64,000 bases of DNA from Palsa-504 sp963847965 (GCA_963847965.1 CAWKCG010000050.1:124001-188000), one strand, 5' to 3'. Counted from the stretch's first letter, positions 16,900 through 26,179 are shown. The notes: generated by a model not told the origin, from the sequence alone. Translations and numbers: made by a program.

Positions 16900-17468
16900 G
16901 GGTCTCCGTACATGTGATATCCGTAGTTTTCCCAGAAACCGGGCTCGTCGCGGTCGCGCAGCCTCACGCTGCGGACCCACTTGGCGCTCTTCCAGAAGTA
17001 CAGGTGCGGCACGAGCAGCCGCGCGGGGCCGCCGTGCTCGGGCGGCAGCGGGCCGCCGTCGTAGTTGAACGCCACCCAGGCCTGCCCGCCGGTCAGGTCG
17101 GCCACCGGCAGGTTGGTGGTGTACCCGCCGTCGCAGACGGCCAGCGCGTACGCGGCGTCGTGCTCGATCCCGTCCAAGAGCACGTCGAGCGACACGCCCG
17201 TCCAGACCGTATCCAGCTTCGACCACCTGGTCACGCAGTGGATGTCCACCGTGACGGTCTCGGTGGGCAGCGCCTGGAACTCCTGCCACGTCCAGTGCTT
17301 CGGCTCATGCCCGCCCTCGATGGAGAAGGTCCAGTTGGCCAGCGCGGTATGAGGCGTCGGCCCGGCCGACAGGACCGGGAAGTCGTGGGTCACGTACTGG
17401 CCTGGCGGGACGCGGCCCGGGGCTTCCTCGCGACGCCGACCGTGGAAACCGCGCGAGATGGGACTCAT
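16869..17468 (-). CDS. Sulfite-oxidase-like molybdopterin oxidoreductase (MsrP/YedY-like, no signal peptide)
   Basis: A 199-residue protein consisting of the molybdopterin-binding SUOX domain alone. The molybdenum-ligating cysteine is in VDIHCVTRWSKLDTVW, and GGYTTNLPVADL and HGGPARLLVPHLYFWKSAKW are the other conserved pterin-binding segments. There is no Tat signal and no dimerisation domain, so it differs from periplasmic MsrP and looks cytoplasmic. The overlapping ferredoxin-reductase gene and the DUF6510 gene form a conserved actinobacterial trio. Substrate unknown; reduction of sulfoxides or N-oxides is plausible by family. Confidence 0.87.
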   Translation of the reverse strand: MSPISRGFHGRRREEAPGRVPPGQYVTHDFPVLSAGPTPHTALANWTFSIEGGHEPKHWTWQEFQALPTETVTVDIHCVTRWSKLDTVWTGVSLDVLLDGIEHDAAYALAVCDGGYTTNLPVADLTGGQAWVAFNYDGGPLPPEHGGPARLLVPHLYFWKSAKWVRSVRLRDRDEPGFWENYGYHMYGDPWREQRYTGD

Positions 17469-17478
17469 AAAGGGCAGA

Positions 17479-18762
17479 TTACGCCGTGGCGAGCAGGTAG
17501 GCGTTGAGCCCGACGATCACGGCCGTGACCAGGCCGGCCGCCAGCATGACGGCGCGCCGGTTGACCAGCGTCCCCATCAGGTCCTTGCGGCTGGTGAAGA
17601 CCAGCAGCGGGACGAGCGCGAACGGGATGCCGAACGAAAGGAAGACCTGGCTCAGGACCAGCGCGCGGGTAGGGCTGAACCCGACGCTGAGCAGGACGAG
17701 CGCCGGGATCATCGTGACCGCCCGGCGCACGAAGATCGGGATCTGGCGGTGGATGAAGCCCTGCATCACCACCTGGCCGGACATCGTCCCGACGCACGAC
17801 GAGGCAATCCCGGACGCCAGCAGGGCGACGCCGAAGATCAGCCCGCTGTGCACGCCCAGGTACCGGTTCAGGCCGGTGAAGACCTGGCCCAGGTCGTTCC
17901 CCGCGCCGGACAACCCGCGCGCGTGGAACACCGCGGCTGCGGTGGCCAGCATGGCCAGGTTGATGACGCCGGCGATCCCCATCGCGATGGTGATGTCCAC
18001 CATCTCGAAGCGGAAGATCTTGCGGCGCGCGGCGGGGTTGGCGCCGACGATCCGGTTCTGGGTGAGCGAGGAGTGCAGGTAGATCACGTGCGGCATCACC
18101 GTCGCGCCGATGATGCCGACGGCGAGCAGGGCCGAGCCGTTACCGGAGAACGCGGGCACGAACAGGCCGTGCGCGACCCCGGTCGCCGACGGGCTGCTCC
18201 GCAGCACCTCCAGGCCGAACGCGAGCACCACGACGCCCACCAGCGCCGTGATCGTCGCCTCGAGCCGCCGGAAACCCCGGACCTGCATGCCGAGGATCGT
18301 GAAGGCCGCCAGGCCGGTCAGCAGGCCGGACAGCCACAGCGGCAGGCCGAACACCAGGTGCAGGCCCAGCGCGGCGCCGACGAACTCGGCCAGGTCGGTC
18401 GCCATCGCGACCGCCTCGGCCTGCAGCCAGAGCAGCACCGCGACCCGGAATGAGAATCGGTCGCGGCACACTTCAGGCAAGCTCCGCCCGGTCGCGATGC
18501 CCAGCTTGGCGCTCATCGACTGGACGAGCATCGCCATCAGGTTCGCGGCCAGCACCACCCAGAGCAGCGTGTACCCGAACTGCGAGCCGCCCGCCATGTT
18601 GGTCGCGAAGTTGCCGGGATCGACGTAGGCGACGGCCGCGATGAACGCGGGGCCCAGGAACGGCAGGACCGCGCGGACGCCACGTCTTTCACCGGACAGG
18701 GCCCGCTCGGCCGCCTCGATGACGCGCGCTTCGCCCGGGAGGGCGTCGTCGCCGGTCACCAC
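17479..18762 (-). CDS. mntH: Nramp-family divalent metal (Mn2+/Fe2+) transporter
   Basis: An eleven-helix proton-coupled importer of Mn2+ or Fe2+. The first helix carries the metal-binding motif YVDPGNFATN, and helix 6 carries GATVMPHVIYLHSSL with the MPH motif, so the transport site is complete. I take the GTG at 18762 as start, giving 427 residues, the usual family length; the frame is open further upstream to a start at 18924, but that would overlap the end of groEL by about 118 bp and add an atypical leader. It lies at the end of the monooxygenase operon on the same strand, and metal supply for the diiron enzyme is a possible link, though not proven. No Mn-box is evident. Confidence 0.87.
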   Translation of the reverse strand: MVTGDDALPGEARVIEAAERALSGERRGVRAVLPFLGPAFIAAVAYVDPGNFATNMAGGSQFGYTLLWVVLAANLMAMLVQSMSAKLGIATGRSLPEVCRDRFSFRVAVLLWLQAEAVAMATDLAEFVGAALGLHLVFGLPLWLSGLLTGLAAFTILGMQVRGFRRLEATITALVGVVVLAFGLEVLRSSPSATGVAHGLFVPAFSGNGSALLAVGIIGATVMPHVIYLHSSLTQNRIVGANPAARRKIFRFEMVDITIAMGIAGVINLAMLATAAAVFHARGLSGAGNDLGQVFTGLNRYLGVHSGLIFGVALLASGIASSCVGTMSGQVVMQGFIHRQIPIFVRRAVTMIPALVLLSVGFSPTRALVLSQVFLSFGIPFALVPLLVFTSRKDLMGTLVNRRAVMLAAGLVTAVIVGLNAYLLATA

Positions 18763-18806
18763 CTGCCGGACGAGCGGGACCGCGTCAGCCAACGAAAGGC
18801 CCAGAC

Positions 18807-20498
18807 TCAGCCAACGGAAGGACCGTACCCCAGCGACTGCGGCATGCTGGCGTCGGGCGACGGCTGGTGCAGCCCCTCGTCCAGCGAGCCGAACTCGGTC
18901 ATCAGCGCCGGGCTGCCGCCCCACGGCGTCTGCTCCTCGGCCACCAGCGTGTTGGTCGTCAGGAGCAGGCCCGCGACGGACGCGCCGTTCTGCAGCGCCG
19001 AGCGGACCACCCGGAGCGGGTCGATAATCCCCATCTCGATCATGTTGCCGTGCCGGCCCTGCAGCGCGTCGAACCCGTCGTCGGCGCCCATGCCGGCGGT
19101 CTGGGCCACGACGTCCGCGGCCTGGTACCCGGCGTTGGCCGCGATGAGGTAGGCGGGCTCGCTCAGCGCTCGCCGGACGATGCCGACCCCGGTGGCGTAG
19201 TCGCCCGTGACCTCCAGGTCATCCAGCGCGCCGACCGCGTGCAGCAGCGTCGCGCCACCGCCCGCCACGATGCCCTCCGCCATCGCAGCCCGCGTGGCGG
19301 ACAGCGCGTCCTCCACACGATGGCGCAGTTCCTTCAGCTCGGCCGGGGTGGCGGCGCCGACCCGGATCACCGCGACCTGGCCGGACAGCGCGCCGATCCG
19401 CTCGGTCAGCACGTCCTCGTCCACGCCGAACGTGGCCCGCACGAGCTCGGCCCGCAACTGGCCGAGCCGGAACTCGACCTCCTCCGCCGAACCGCCGCCG
19501 CCGATGATCGTCGTCCGGTCCGCGGTCACCCGGACCTGCTTGGCCCGGCCCAGCTGGTCCGCGGTCATCGTCTCCAGCGTGAACCCGGAGTGCTTGCTGT
19601 ACACGGCGCCGCCGGTCAGCACGGCGATGTCCTCCAGCTTGTGCAGCCGGCGGTCACCGAATCCAGGCGCGCGCACCGCGACGCACTGGAAGATCCCGTT
19701 CACGTGGTTATGCACCAGCATGGACAGCGCGGTGCCCTCGATGGTCTCGGCGATGATCACCAGCGGTCGCGGCGCCCGCATCACCTTGTCCAGCAGCGGC
19801 ATCAGCTGCTGCACCTTGGCGATCTTCTCGCTGCACAGCAGGATGTACGGGTCGTCGACGATGGCCTCCAGGCTGGCCGGCCTGGTCACCATGTAGGGAG
19901 ACAGGTACCCGTTGTCGAACTCGAAGCCCTCGACGAAGTCGACGGCCATCCCCGGCAGCGGCGCGTCTTCCACCGTGACGATGCCGGCCTCGCCGACCGT
20001 GTGCAGCGCCTTCGCGATGACCGCGCCCACCGTGTCGTCGTCGTTCGCCGAGATCGCCGCCACCCGGCAGTAGTCCTCCTCGCTGCTGATCGGGTGCGCC
20101 ACGCCTTCCAGGTGATCGACGAGGCGGGCCACCGCCAGGTCGATGCCCCGCTTGACCAGTACCGGGTTGGCGCCGTCGCCGATGGCCTGCATGCCCTCCC
20201 TGACGATCGCCTGGGCCAGCACCGTGGCCGTGGTGGTGCCGTCCCCCACGATGTCGTTGGTCTTGATGGCCGCTTCCTTGACCAGCTGCGCGCCCATGTT
20301 CTCGAACTGGTTCTTGAGGTGAATTTCCCGCGCGATCGTGACGCCGTCGTTGGTGACCACGGGCGAGCCGGTGATCTTCTCCAGGATGACGTTGCGTCCC
20401 TTGGGACCGAGCGTCGACTTAACCGCCTCGGCCAGCTGGTCCACGCCGGCCAGCAGCAGGCCGCGAGCTTCGGCGCCGAAGCGCAGTTCCTTAGCCAT
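18807..20498 (-). CDS. groEL: Chaperonin GroEL, monooxygenase-associated (MimG/PrmG-like)
   Basis: A 563-residue 60-kDa chaperonin without a groES neighbour. The ATP site is present (TLGPKGRNV, VVTNDGVTIARE, VGDGTTTATVLAQA, with Asp86). The C-terminus ends in SLGYGPSVG instead of the Gly-Gly-Met tail of housekeeping GroEL, so this is not the cell's general chaperonin. In mycobacterial mim and rhodococcal prm clusters a groEL of this type follows the alcohol dehydrogenase and is needed to fold the hydroxylase large subunit; the position here is the same. Start ATG at 20498. Confidence 0.93.
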   Translation of the reverse strand: MAKELRFGAEARGLLLAGVDQLAEAVKSTLGPKGRNVILEKITGSPVVTNDGVTIAREIHLKNQFENMGAQLVKEAAIKTNDIVGDGTTTATVLAQAIVREGMQAIGDGANPVLVKRGIDLAVARLVDHLEGVAHPISSEEDYCRVAAISANDDDTVGAVIAKALHTVGEAGIVTVEDAPLPGMAVDFVEGFEFDNGYLSPYMVTRPASLEAIVDDPYILLCSEKIAKVQQLMPLLDKVMRAPRPLVIIAETIEGTALSMLVHNHVNGIFQCVAVRAPGFGDRRLHKLEDIAVLTGGAVYSKHSGFTLETMTADQLGRAKQVRVTADRTTIIGGGGSAEEVEFRLGQLRAELVRATFGVDEDVLTERIGALSGQVAVIRVGAATPAELKELRHRVEDALSATRAAMAEGIVAGGGATLLHAVGALDDLEVTGDYATGVGIVRRALSEPAYLIAANAGYQAADVVAQTAGMGADDGFDALQGRHGNMIEMGIIDPLRVVRSALQNGASVAGLLLTTNTLVAEEQTPWGGSPALMTEFGSLDEGLHQPSPDASMPQSLGYGPSVG

Positions 20499-20524
20499 GG
20501 ATGCTCCTTAACGGACGACGAAGA

Positions 20525-21551
20525 TCACGGGACGAGGATCGCCCGGCCGCGGACCCGGCCGGCGTCCAGGTCGGCGAGGGCGTCGGCCGCGGCGCCCAGC
20601 GGGTACACCTTGGTGTGCAGCGTCACCTTCCCGCCCTGGGCCAGGGCCATGAGCTCGAACCAGGTCGTTGTAGGTGCCGACGATGTTGCCGATGACGTTC
20701 CGCTCGGTGGAGATGATGTCAAGCGTCGGGATCTCCAGCGTGCCGCCGTAGCCGATGACGTAGTACGACCCGGCCTCGCGGGTCATGTTCCACCCGTCCA
20801 TCTCCGCGCCCTGCTCGGCCACGAAGTCGAACACGACGTGGGCGCCGCGCCCGCCGGTCAGGTCGGCGACCGCCTCCCGCTGGGTGCCGTCGGCCACCAC
20901 GGTGTGGTGCGCCCCCAGCTCTGAGGCCAGCTTGAGCGCGTCCGGGTTGGCGTCTACGACGATGATCGAGGTGGCCGTGAGCGTGGCCAGGCACTGGATG
21001 CCGATGTGGCCGAGCCCGCCCGCGCCGATCACCACCGCGGTCGTGCCCGGGTACAGCAGCGGGATAGCCTTGCGGACCGCGTGATAGGCCGTGATGCCCG
21101 CGTCGGCCAGCGCCGCGACGTCCTGGGGGCGGGTCGAAGGGTTGAGCTTGACGCAGGCCCGCGCCGAGGTGAGCAGGTACTCAGCCATGCCGCCGTCTCG
21201 CGACAGCCCGGGGAACGCGGCGTTCTCGCAGTGCATGTCGTCGCCCGCCCGGCAGGCGTGGCAGAACCCTTCCGAGACCAGGGGGTGCAGGATAACGGTG
21301 TCGCCCGGCTGCACATTGGTAACACCGGGGCCGACCTCGTGCACCCAGCCCGCATTCTCGTGGCCCAGGGTGTACGGCAGCGGCGTGTGCATCCGCTCGT
21401 CCCACTGGCCCAGCATGATGTGCAGGTCGGTACGGCAGACCCCGGCCCCGCCGATCTTCACGATCACGTCCATCGGCCCGCTGATCGTGGGCTCGGGCAC
21501 GTCGTCGACCACCGGCATCTGGTTGAACTCGTGCAAGCGGACGGCCTTCAT
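20525..21551 (-). pseudogene. Zn-dependent alcohol dehydrogenase of the monooxygenase cluster, with +1 frameshift near the 3' end
   Basis: A medium-chain NAD(P)-dependent alcohol dehydrogenase that would oxidise the alcohol made by the monooxygenase. Catalytic zinc ligands are in GVCRTDLH and LGHENAGW, structural-zinc cysteines in GFCHACRAGDDMHCEN, and the Rossmann loop is VIGAGGLGHIGIQ. After NIVGTYNDLV the frame breaks at about 20651-20665; skipping one base gives the normal ending ELMALAQGGKVTLHTK through RGRAILVP with a stop at 20525-20527. Without correction the frame runs 17 bp further with an unrelated tail. Everything upstream is conserved, so a sequencing error is as likely as true loss. 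Full-length size would be about 341 residues. Confidence 0.82.
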
Positions 21552-22357
21552 TGGTCCTCCTCCGAGGAAAGCAGAGTCTCTCCCTGTCCGGGCGTTTGGT
21601 ATCGGTGCCGCAGCATGCCGCGGCAGATCCCGGCGTTCGCCTCGATGCTGACCCGCGTGACCTGCGCCCGCCGCAGGTGCAGCGGCAGCGCGTCAGCCGA
21701 GACCGAGGCGCCGGAGACCGGATCGACCAGCAGCGGAGCAGAATCCCCGGCGGGCAGGCCCAGCTCGCCCCGCCGCTCTCGCAACCGCGACAGCGCGCGG
21801 GACGGCGGTACCTGGCCCAGGGTCATCGCGAGCAGCGCCGCAGGGTCCGCGCCCGCCGCGAGCAGCGGTCGGCAGACCTGATCGGTACCGGCCATCACCG
21901 CCTTGCGCAGGAAGTCAGCACGGAGCGCACCCAGCTCACCGAGCGCCTCGCCGTCGAACGACCGGGCGAAGCCGGCCTGGGCGGCTACGCCGTCGTTGAT
22001 GGCGTCGGAGGCGAAGTGATCCTCGAGCACCACCGAGGCGGCCCGAACGCCCGGCAGGGCCGACACCACGTCGTACGCGTCCGCCACCATCAGGTAGGCG
22101 AAGTTGGGCGCGCAGAAGTACGTGGGCAGCCGCAGCCGGACCTCGGCGTCGCCGTCCGCGGAGACGGTGCACGACGCGACGAACCCGAGCGAGGTGATCG
22201 GCTCGTCAAGTTCAGGGTCGCGCACCGCCTCCAGCGCCGCCAACACGTCGGCATCCCCCGCGCGAGCGGGGCCGAGGGGGTCTGGGGGGAAAGGCTTCCC
22301 CCCAGACTCGGGGGGATCCCGGGGGGTCGTCCCCCCGGGGGTGTACAGCACCTTCAT
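21548..22357 (-). CDS. MIP18/DUF59-family iron-sulfur assembly-like protein of the monooxygenase cluster
   Basis: A 269-residue protein with a MIP18 (DUF59) domain at about residues 38-130, containing ALEAVRDPELDEPITSLGFV; the rest is less conserved. MIP18 proteins help iron-sulfur or iron centre maturation, and a member of this family is regularly encoded between the amidohydrolase and the alcohol dehydrogenase of Mim-type propane/acetone monooxygenase clusters. Start ATG overlaps the amidohydrolase stop (ATGA), and its own stop overlaps the adh start by 4 bp. Residues 7-30 are a Gly/Pro-rich insert encoded by two perfect DNA palindromes, which seem to have been inserted in frame. Confidence 0.8.
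   Translation of the reverse strand: MKVLYTPGGTTPRDPPESGGKPFPPDPLGPARAGDADVLAALEAVRDPELDEPITSLGFVASCTVSADGDAEVRLRLPTYFCAPNFAYLMVADAYDVVSALPGVRAASVVLEDHFASDAINDGVAAQAGFARSFDGEALGELGALRADFLRKAVMAGTDQVCRPLLAAGADPAALLAMTLGQVPPSRALSRLRERRGELGLPAGDSAPLLVDPVSGASVSADALPLHLRRAQVTRVSIEANAGICRGMLRHRYQTPGQGETLLSSEEDQ
22280..22339. repeat. Two tandem perfect palindromes within the MIP18 coding region
   Basis: The first hairpin has a 12-bp perfect stem (22280-22291 pairing with 22296-22307) and a four-base loop. The second has a 9-bp stem made of CCCGGGGGG (22318-22326) pairing with 22331-22339 and a four-base loop. Together they encode the Gly/Pro-rich N-terminal insert of the MIP18-like protein. Such G/C-run palindromes resemble dispersed REP-like elements of actinobacteria; they could also act as an mRNA stability or translation barrier inside the operon. 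Confidence 0.8.
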
Positions 22358-23415
22358 GCTCCCGCGACCGGCTGCTCCTGGCCGAGTACCTCCTGAGCGC
22401 CCGGAGTCCCGGCCGAAGCGGGAAGCTGGAACTCGTCAGGCACCTTGATGTCGTAGAGCTTGGCCGCGTTCAGGCCCATGATCTTCTTCTTGCCCGCCAC
22501 GCCGAGCCGCGGGTAGTCCGACAGCTCGGGATCGTCGGGCATCTCCCAGGCCACGAACCCCTCGACCTGCCACTTCGGCTCCCAGATGGCGTAGTCGCTG
22601 CCGAATAGCATCTTGTCCTCGCCGACCCAGAACAGCAGCTCGCCCATCACCTTGGCGAAGAACTTCGGCCGCGCGTGCATCAGGCCGCCGATGACGACCG
22701 CCAGCCCGGCGTACACGTTCGGCTCCTGCGTGGCTATGAAGCAGAAGTCCTCGATCCGCGGCAGGCCCACGTGCTCGACGATGAAGTTGAGCCCGGGGAA
22801 GTCGGTCGCGGCGTGGTCCACGTCGGCGACGTCGAACGCGTCCTTGTCCAGCGGCCAGATCGTCGGGCCCTTGTGCACGTGGATGTTCTTCACCCCGAGC
22901 TCCTCGCAGACCTCCAGGTAGCGGTAAGCCGCGGGGTCGGTCAGCTTCCAGCCGCGCGAGCCCGCGTTCCACTCGGCGCTGTACAGCTTGCAGCCCTTGG
23001 ACCCGAACCGGTCCACGTTCCGCTTGAGCTGCTCGATCCCCGCGTCGCCTTCGCGCGGGTCCCACCGGGTGTTGTAGACGAACTTGCCGGGGTGCTTCTC
23101 GCCCATGAGCGCGTTGCGCTCGGTGGTGTTGAAGCCCTCCTTGTACCACTCCTTCAGGTAGGTCGGCTGGAATATGGCCACGTCCACGTAGCCGTTTTCG
23201 AAGACGTCCTTCATCAGGTCGTCCTCGGAGTACTTCTCGAAGTGCTCGAGCGACCAGTGCGTCTCGGGCGGGCCGAGCCCCTGGTAGGCGTGGAAGCACT
23301 TGATCCAGCCCTCGGCGTACTTCTCCGCGCCGGGGACCCAGTTGTCAGGGGCCGCGTTCCAGTAGTGCATGTGCCCGTCGACGACGAAGTACCTGTCGCC
23401 GTTGCTCTCGTACAT
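22354..23415 (-). CDS. Amidohydrolase-family metal-dependent hydrolase of the monooxygenase cluster
   Basis: A 353-residue TIM-barrel hydrolase of the amidohydrolase_2 (ACMSD-like) group. The N-terminal VVDGHMHYW supplies the HxH metal ligands, IHVHKGP and VEHVGLPR supply strand histidines, and MLFGSDYAIWEP the late aspartate. In mycobacterial and rhodococcal propane/acetone monooxygenase operons an amidohydrolase follows the coupling-protein gene in the same position; its exact reaction is not settled. Start ATG at 23415 follows a good AAGGAGG site. A 150-bp gap separates it from prmD; the end overlaps the MIP18 gene. Confidence 0.88.
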   Translation of the reverse strand: MYESNGDRYFVVDGHMHYWNAAPDNWVPGAEKYAEGWIKCFHAYQGLGPPETHWSLEHFEKYSEDDLMKDVFENGYVDVAIFQPTYLKEWYKEGFNTTERNALMGEKHPGKFVYNTRWDPREGDAGIEQLKRNVDRFGSKGCKLYSAEWNAGSRGWKLTDPAAYRYLEVCEELGVKNIHVHKGPTIWPLDKDAFDVADVDHAATDFPGLNFIVEHVGLPRIEDFCFIATQEPNVYAGLAVVIGGLMHARPKFFAKVMGELLFWVGEDKMLFGSDYAIWEPKWQVEGFVAWEMPDDPELSDYPRLGVAGKKKIMGLNAAKLYDIKVPDEFQLPASAGTPGAQEVLGQEQPVAGA

Positions 23416-23567
23416 GTGCCTCCTTCGAGTCGGGGCCCAGGCCGTGGCTACCGGCCCAGCCACCACATAACGCCCGTGATTACGAAATGTCCAGCCCGCG
23501 GGGAGCGGGGATGCGCGGCCCGCACACCATTCCCGTGGAGTGTGCGGACCGCGCAGCGAAGATGGTC

Positions 23568-23933
23568 TTACGACCTGGCTACCAGGTCGAACCCGAGGAA
23601 CTCGGCCGCGTCCTCCGGGTTGGCGAACATGATCGTCCGGTCGTCCTCGTGGACCATCCGGCCGTAGTGGGTGGACATGGATTCCTCGAACTCGGCGGAG
23701 TTGAACCAGCCAGGCTCCTCGCCGGCCGCCTCGGAGACCTCGTCGTAGATCACGTCCATCCGGCCGATCGCGTCGACGCGCATCATGGACGGCAGCCACA
23801 TCACGGTGACGTTCGGCTTGGTCGCCATCACCTGGGCGACGACTTCCCCCACCTGGTTGTTCATCAGGGTGAAGCCGCACTTGTTGGACGGCGTGCTGTC
23901 GGACTTGAACGGGCTTTCTGCAATGGTGGTCAT
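23568..23933 (-). CDS. prmD: Propane/Mim-type monooxygenase coupling (regulatory) protein
   Basis: A 121-residue MmoB/DmpM-family effector protein. It would bind the hydroxylase and control substrate access and the timing of electron transfer. The conserved core includes GFTLMNNQVGEVVAQVM and the RMDVIYDEVSEA segment. Its ATG overlaps the prmC stop (ATGA), so it is made in step with the hydroxylase. Length is normal, and there is no metal-binding motif, as expected. Confidence 0.92.
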   Translation of the reverse strand: MTTIAESPFKSDSTPSNKCGFTLMNNQVGEVVAQVMATKPNVTVMWLPSMMRVDAIGRMDVIYDEVSEAAGEEPGWFNSAEFEESMSTHYGRMVHEDDRTIMFANPEDAAEFLGFDLVARS

Positions 23934-25117
23934 TGGGCCAGCTCCTCCGGGATGTCCAGGTCGAGATCGGTCACGATGCCGCTGAAGCGGTTCTTGGCCG
24001 CGTCCAGGCTGTCCTCGAAGCGCGGCGGCTTGGCCTCCGGCTGCGACCACAGCGGCTGCAGGGCGCGTATGGCCGACAGGGCACGCGGCACCCAGGCCGA
24101 CATCCAGCGCATCATCAGCGCCCTGTTGTGGTCGGCGAACTCCCGGTCGGTGGTCAGCAGGTGGAACATCGGCCTGGTGTAGCGCAGGTCGCGCTCGGCG
24201 TAGTCGTACTCTTCGGCGCCGATCACCGTCGGGGTGACGTAGTCGCCGTTGCGCGGCGCGGCGTGCATCACCAGGTGGCTGCGGAACATCTCCCCGACCA
24301 GCGGCTCGAACACCACGTTCGCGGCGAAGATGGCCTCGCACCAGTCGTCGATGCCGGTCAGCTGCTCGGCGAGCTCCCGCACCCCCTGCCAGCACGGCTC
24401 CTTGTTCCAGGTCTCGAGGTGGGCGGTGCCGTTGAAGCCGGGCACCTCCTCGCTGAGCGTCAGGTTGTACAGGGCCAGGTCCTGGGCGGACCGGATCCGG
24501 TGCATGCTGTTCACCGAGATCGCGTTGTTGTGCATGTTGGTCGGGGCCCGCCGGTTCGCGTTCGCGAACAGGTAGAGCCCGAGGCCGTGGTCGACGTGCA
24601 TCCAGGCGCCGACGTTGCGCTCCACGAACCGTACCCAGGCGGTGTTCCACTGCTCGAACGCCTTGGCCTGCCTGGCGTTGTCGACGTTCTGATTGAGCTG
24701 GCGTACCACGTTGGCGTTGTAGCGGTACAGGGTGAGTTCCCACTCCTCGTTCGGGTCGCGGAACTCGTGCCAGCCGAGGGCGGGCCAGTCGTAGCCCTTC
24801 CCGCCCGACCCGGGGAAGCGCTTCGGCTCGGGCCGGTCCGAGCCCCAGGCCTTGAGCGCCGTCCAGTTCAGCGGGTAGCCGCCGACGCCATCGGAGAACC
24901 CGTACAGCCAGCCCTGGCTGAGGTAATGCCGCGGGTCCGGCTGGACCTCGACGGTGACGTCCTCGTAGTGCGTCTGCTTGCGCCCGGCCGGGATGTAGTA
25001 GTTGAAGCGCCGGGCGTCGGAGTCCGGGAAGGTCTTCGCGCCCGCCTCCGCGTCGGTGAAGTGCACCCTCGGGACGCTGCGGTGCTGAGCCCCAGCATGA
25101 GTCTCTGTCATAGTCAT
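23930..25117 (-). CDS. prmC: Propane/Mim-type monooxygenase hydroxylase small (beta) subunit
   Basis: A 395-residue ferritin-like subunit that pairs with PrmA but lacks the diiron ligands. Typical beta-subunit motifs include RFNYYIPAGRKQTHYEDVTV near the N-terminus, WMHVDHGLGLYLFANANRR and LYNLTLSEEVPGF in the core helices, and the C-terminal MRWMSAWVPRALSAIRAL helix. Starts with ATG at 25117 eleven bases after the reductase stop and overlaps prmD. It is a structural half of the hydroxylase heterodimer in the cytoplasm. Confidence 0.93.
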   Translation of the reverse strand: MTMTETHAGAQHRSVPRVHFTDAEAGAKTFPDSDARRFNYYIPAGRKQTHYEDVTVEVQPDPRHYLSQGWLYGFSDGVGGYPLNWTALKAWGSDRPEPKRFPGSGGKGYDWPALGWHEFRDPNEEWELTLYRYNANVVRQLNQNVDNARQAKAFEQWNTAWVRFVERNVGAWMHVDHGLGLYLFANANRRAPTNMHNNAISVNSMHRIRSAQDLALYNLTLSEEVPGFNGTAHLETWNKEPCWQGVRELAEQLTGIDDWCEAIFAANVVFEPLVGEMFRSHLVMHAAPRNGDYVTPTVIGAEEYDYAERDLRYTRPMFHLLTTDREFADHNRALMMRWMSAWVPRALSAIRALQPLWSQPEAKPPRFEDSLDAAKNRFSGIVTDLDLDIPEELAQ

Positions 25118-25128
25118 TGCCTTTCACG

Positions 25129-26169
25129 TCAGGGAGACGGCTCCCCAGTCGTCGTGAACTTGTCCCAATACACGTGCTTCTCCGGCACCCCGAGCCTGGT
25201 GAGCAGCGGCACCGCGGCCTCGACCATGGGCGGCGGGCCGCAGATGTAGGCGTGCGCCCGGGACAAGCCGCGCTCATGCCGGGCCACCACGTCGGTGATC
25301 AGGCCGGTCTCGCCCTCCCACCCGTCCTCGGACAGCGCGGGAACGTAGCGGAACCTGGTCAGCGTCTGCTCCAGGGCCCGCAGTTCGCCGGAGAAGCAGA
25401 GATCGCCACGGCGCCGGGCGCCGTAGTAGTAGACGGCCTTGCGGTCGATGCCCCGCTCGGCCATGGAGCGGAGCAGGCACAGGATCGGCGCCATCCCGGC
25501 CCCTCCGCCGACGAAGATCAGGTCGGCGTCCGGGGCGTCGCGCAAGGTGAAGACCCCGAACGGTCCGGTCAGCTCGAGCCGGTCACCGACCTTCAGCTTG
25601 GTATCGAGATACCCGGAGAACAATCCGTCCGGGTAGACCTTGATGATGAACTCGAGCTGGCCGCTCTCCCGGGCCGACGTGTTGGCCATGGAGAACGACC
25701 GGACCTCCTCGGTCCCAGGCACCGTGATGTCGACGTACTGCCCAGGGAAGAACTTGAAGTCCTCCGATGAGGCCAGGCGCAGCACCAGGTGCCGCATGTC
25801 GTGCGTTACGGGGTCGTTGGCCACGACCTCGGCGACGGCTTCCCGGATGGGCAGCCCGGACCTGATCATCTCCTCGTCGTAGTGCAGCAGCTCGATCGTC
25901 ACGTCCTCGTAGACGTGCGCCCGGCACAGCAGCGTGAAGCCCTCGTCCCGCTCGAAGTCCGGCAGCGCGAACGTCGAGTACTTGTCGAGCTCCACGTCGT
26001 CGCCTTCGAGCAGGAACGACTTGCACGAGGAGCACTGCCCCTCCTTGCAGCCGTGCATGAGCATGATGCCCTGCTCGAACGCGGCGCGCAGGACCGTCTG
26101 CTCCTCGTCGACCTCGATCTCGATGCCGACGGGCTCGAACCGGACGACGTGCTTACCGGGCATCATCAC
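25129..26169 (-). CDS. prmB: Propane/Mim-type monooxygenase reductase (2Fe-2S, FAD)
   Basis: A 346-residue NADH-dependent reductase that delivers electrons to the hydroxylase. The N-terminal ferredoxin domain has the plant-type 2Fe-2S ligands Cys41, Cys46, Cys49 and Cys82 (GCKEGQCSSC...LLC). FAD is bound by VRSFSMANTS, the NAD site includes FVGGGAGMAPILCLLRSM and the C-terminal YICGPPPMVEAA. The first codon is GTG at 26169 followed directly by two ATGs (26166, 26163); a GGTGAGG site lies just upstream, so an ATG start is equally possible. A hairpin-rich spacer separates it from prmA. Confidence 0.94.
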   Translation of the reverse strand: MMMPGKHVVRFEPVGIEIEVDEEQTVLRAAFEQGIMLMHGCKEGQCSSCKSFLLEGDDVELDKYSTFALPDFERDEGFTLLCRAHVYEDVTIELLHYDEEMIRSGLPIREAVAEVVANDPVTHDMRHLVLRLASSEDFKFFPGQYVDITVPGTEEVRSFSMANTSARESGQLEFIIKVYPDGLFSGYLDTKLKVGDRLELTGPFGVFTLRDAPDADLIFVGGGAGMAPILCLLRSMAERGIDRKAVYYYGARRRGDLCFSGELRALEQTLTRFRYVPALSEDGWEGETGLITDVVARHERGLSRAHAYICGPPPMVEAAVPLLTRLGVPEKHVYWDKFTTTGEPSP

Positions 26170-26179
26170 CTCACCGGTA

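Noticed and set aside
18807..20498. GroEL as the housekeeping chaperonin
   Set aside because: No groES neighbour, no Gly-Gly-Met tail, and a location inside a monooxygenase cluster with known dedicated chaperonins.
18867..20924. A 685-codon open frame antisense to groEL and adh
   Set aside because: It is the third-position shadow of groEL; no recognisable protein motif.
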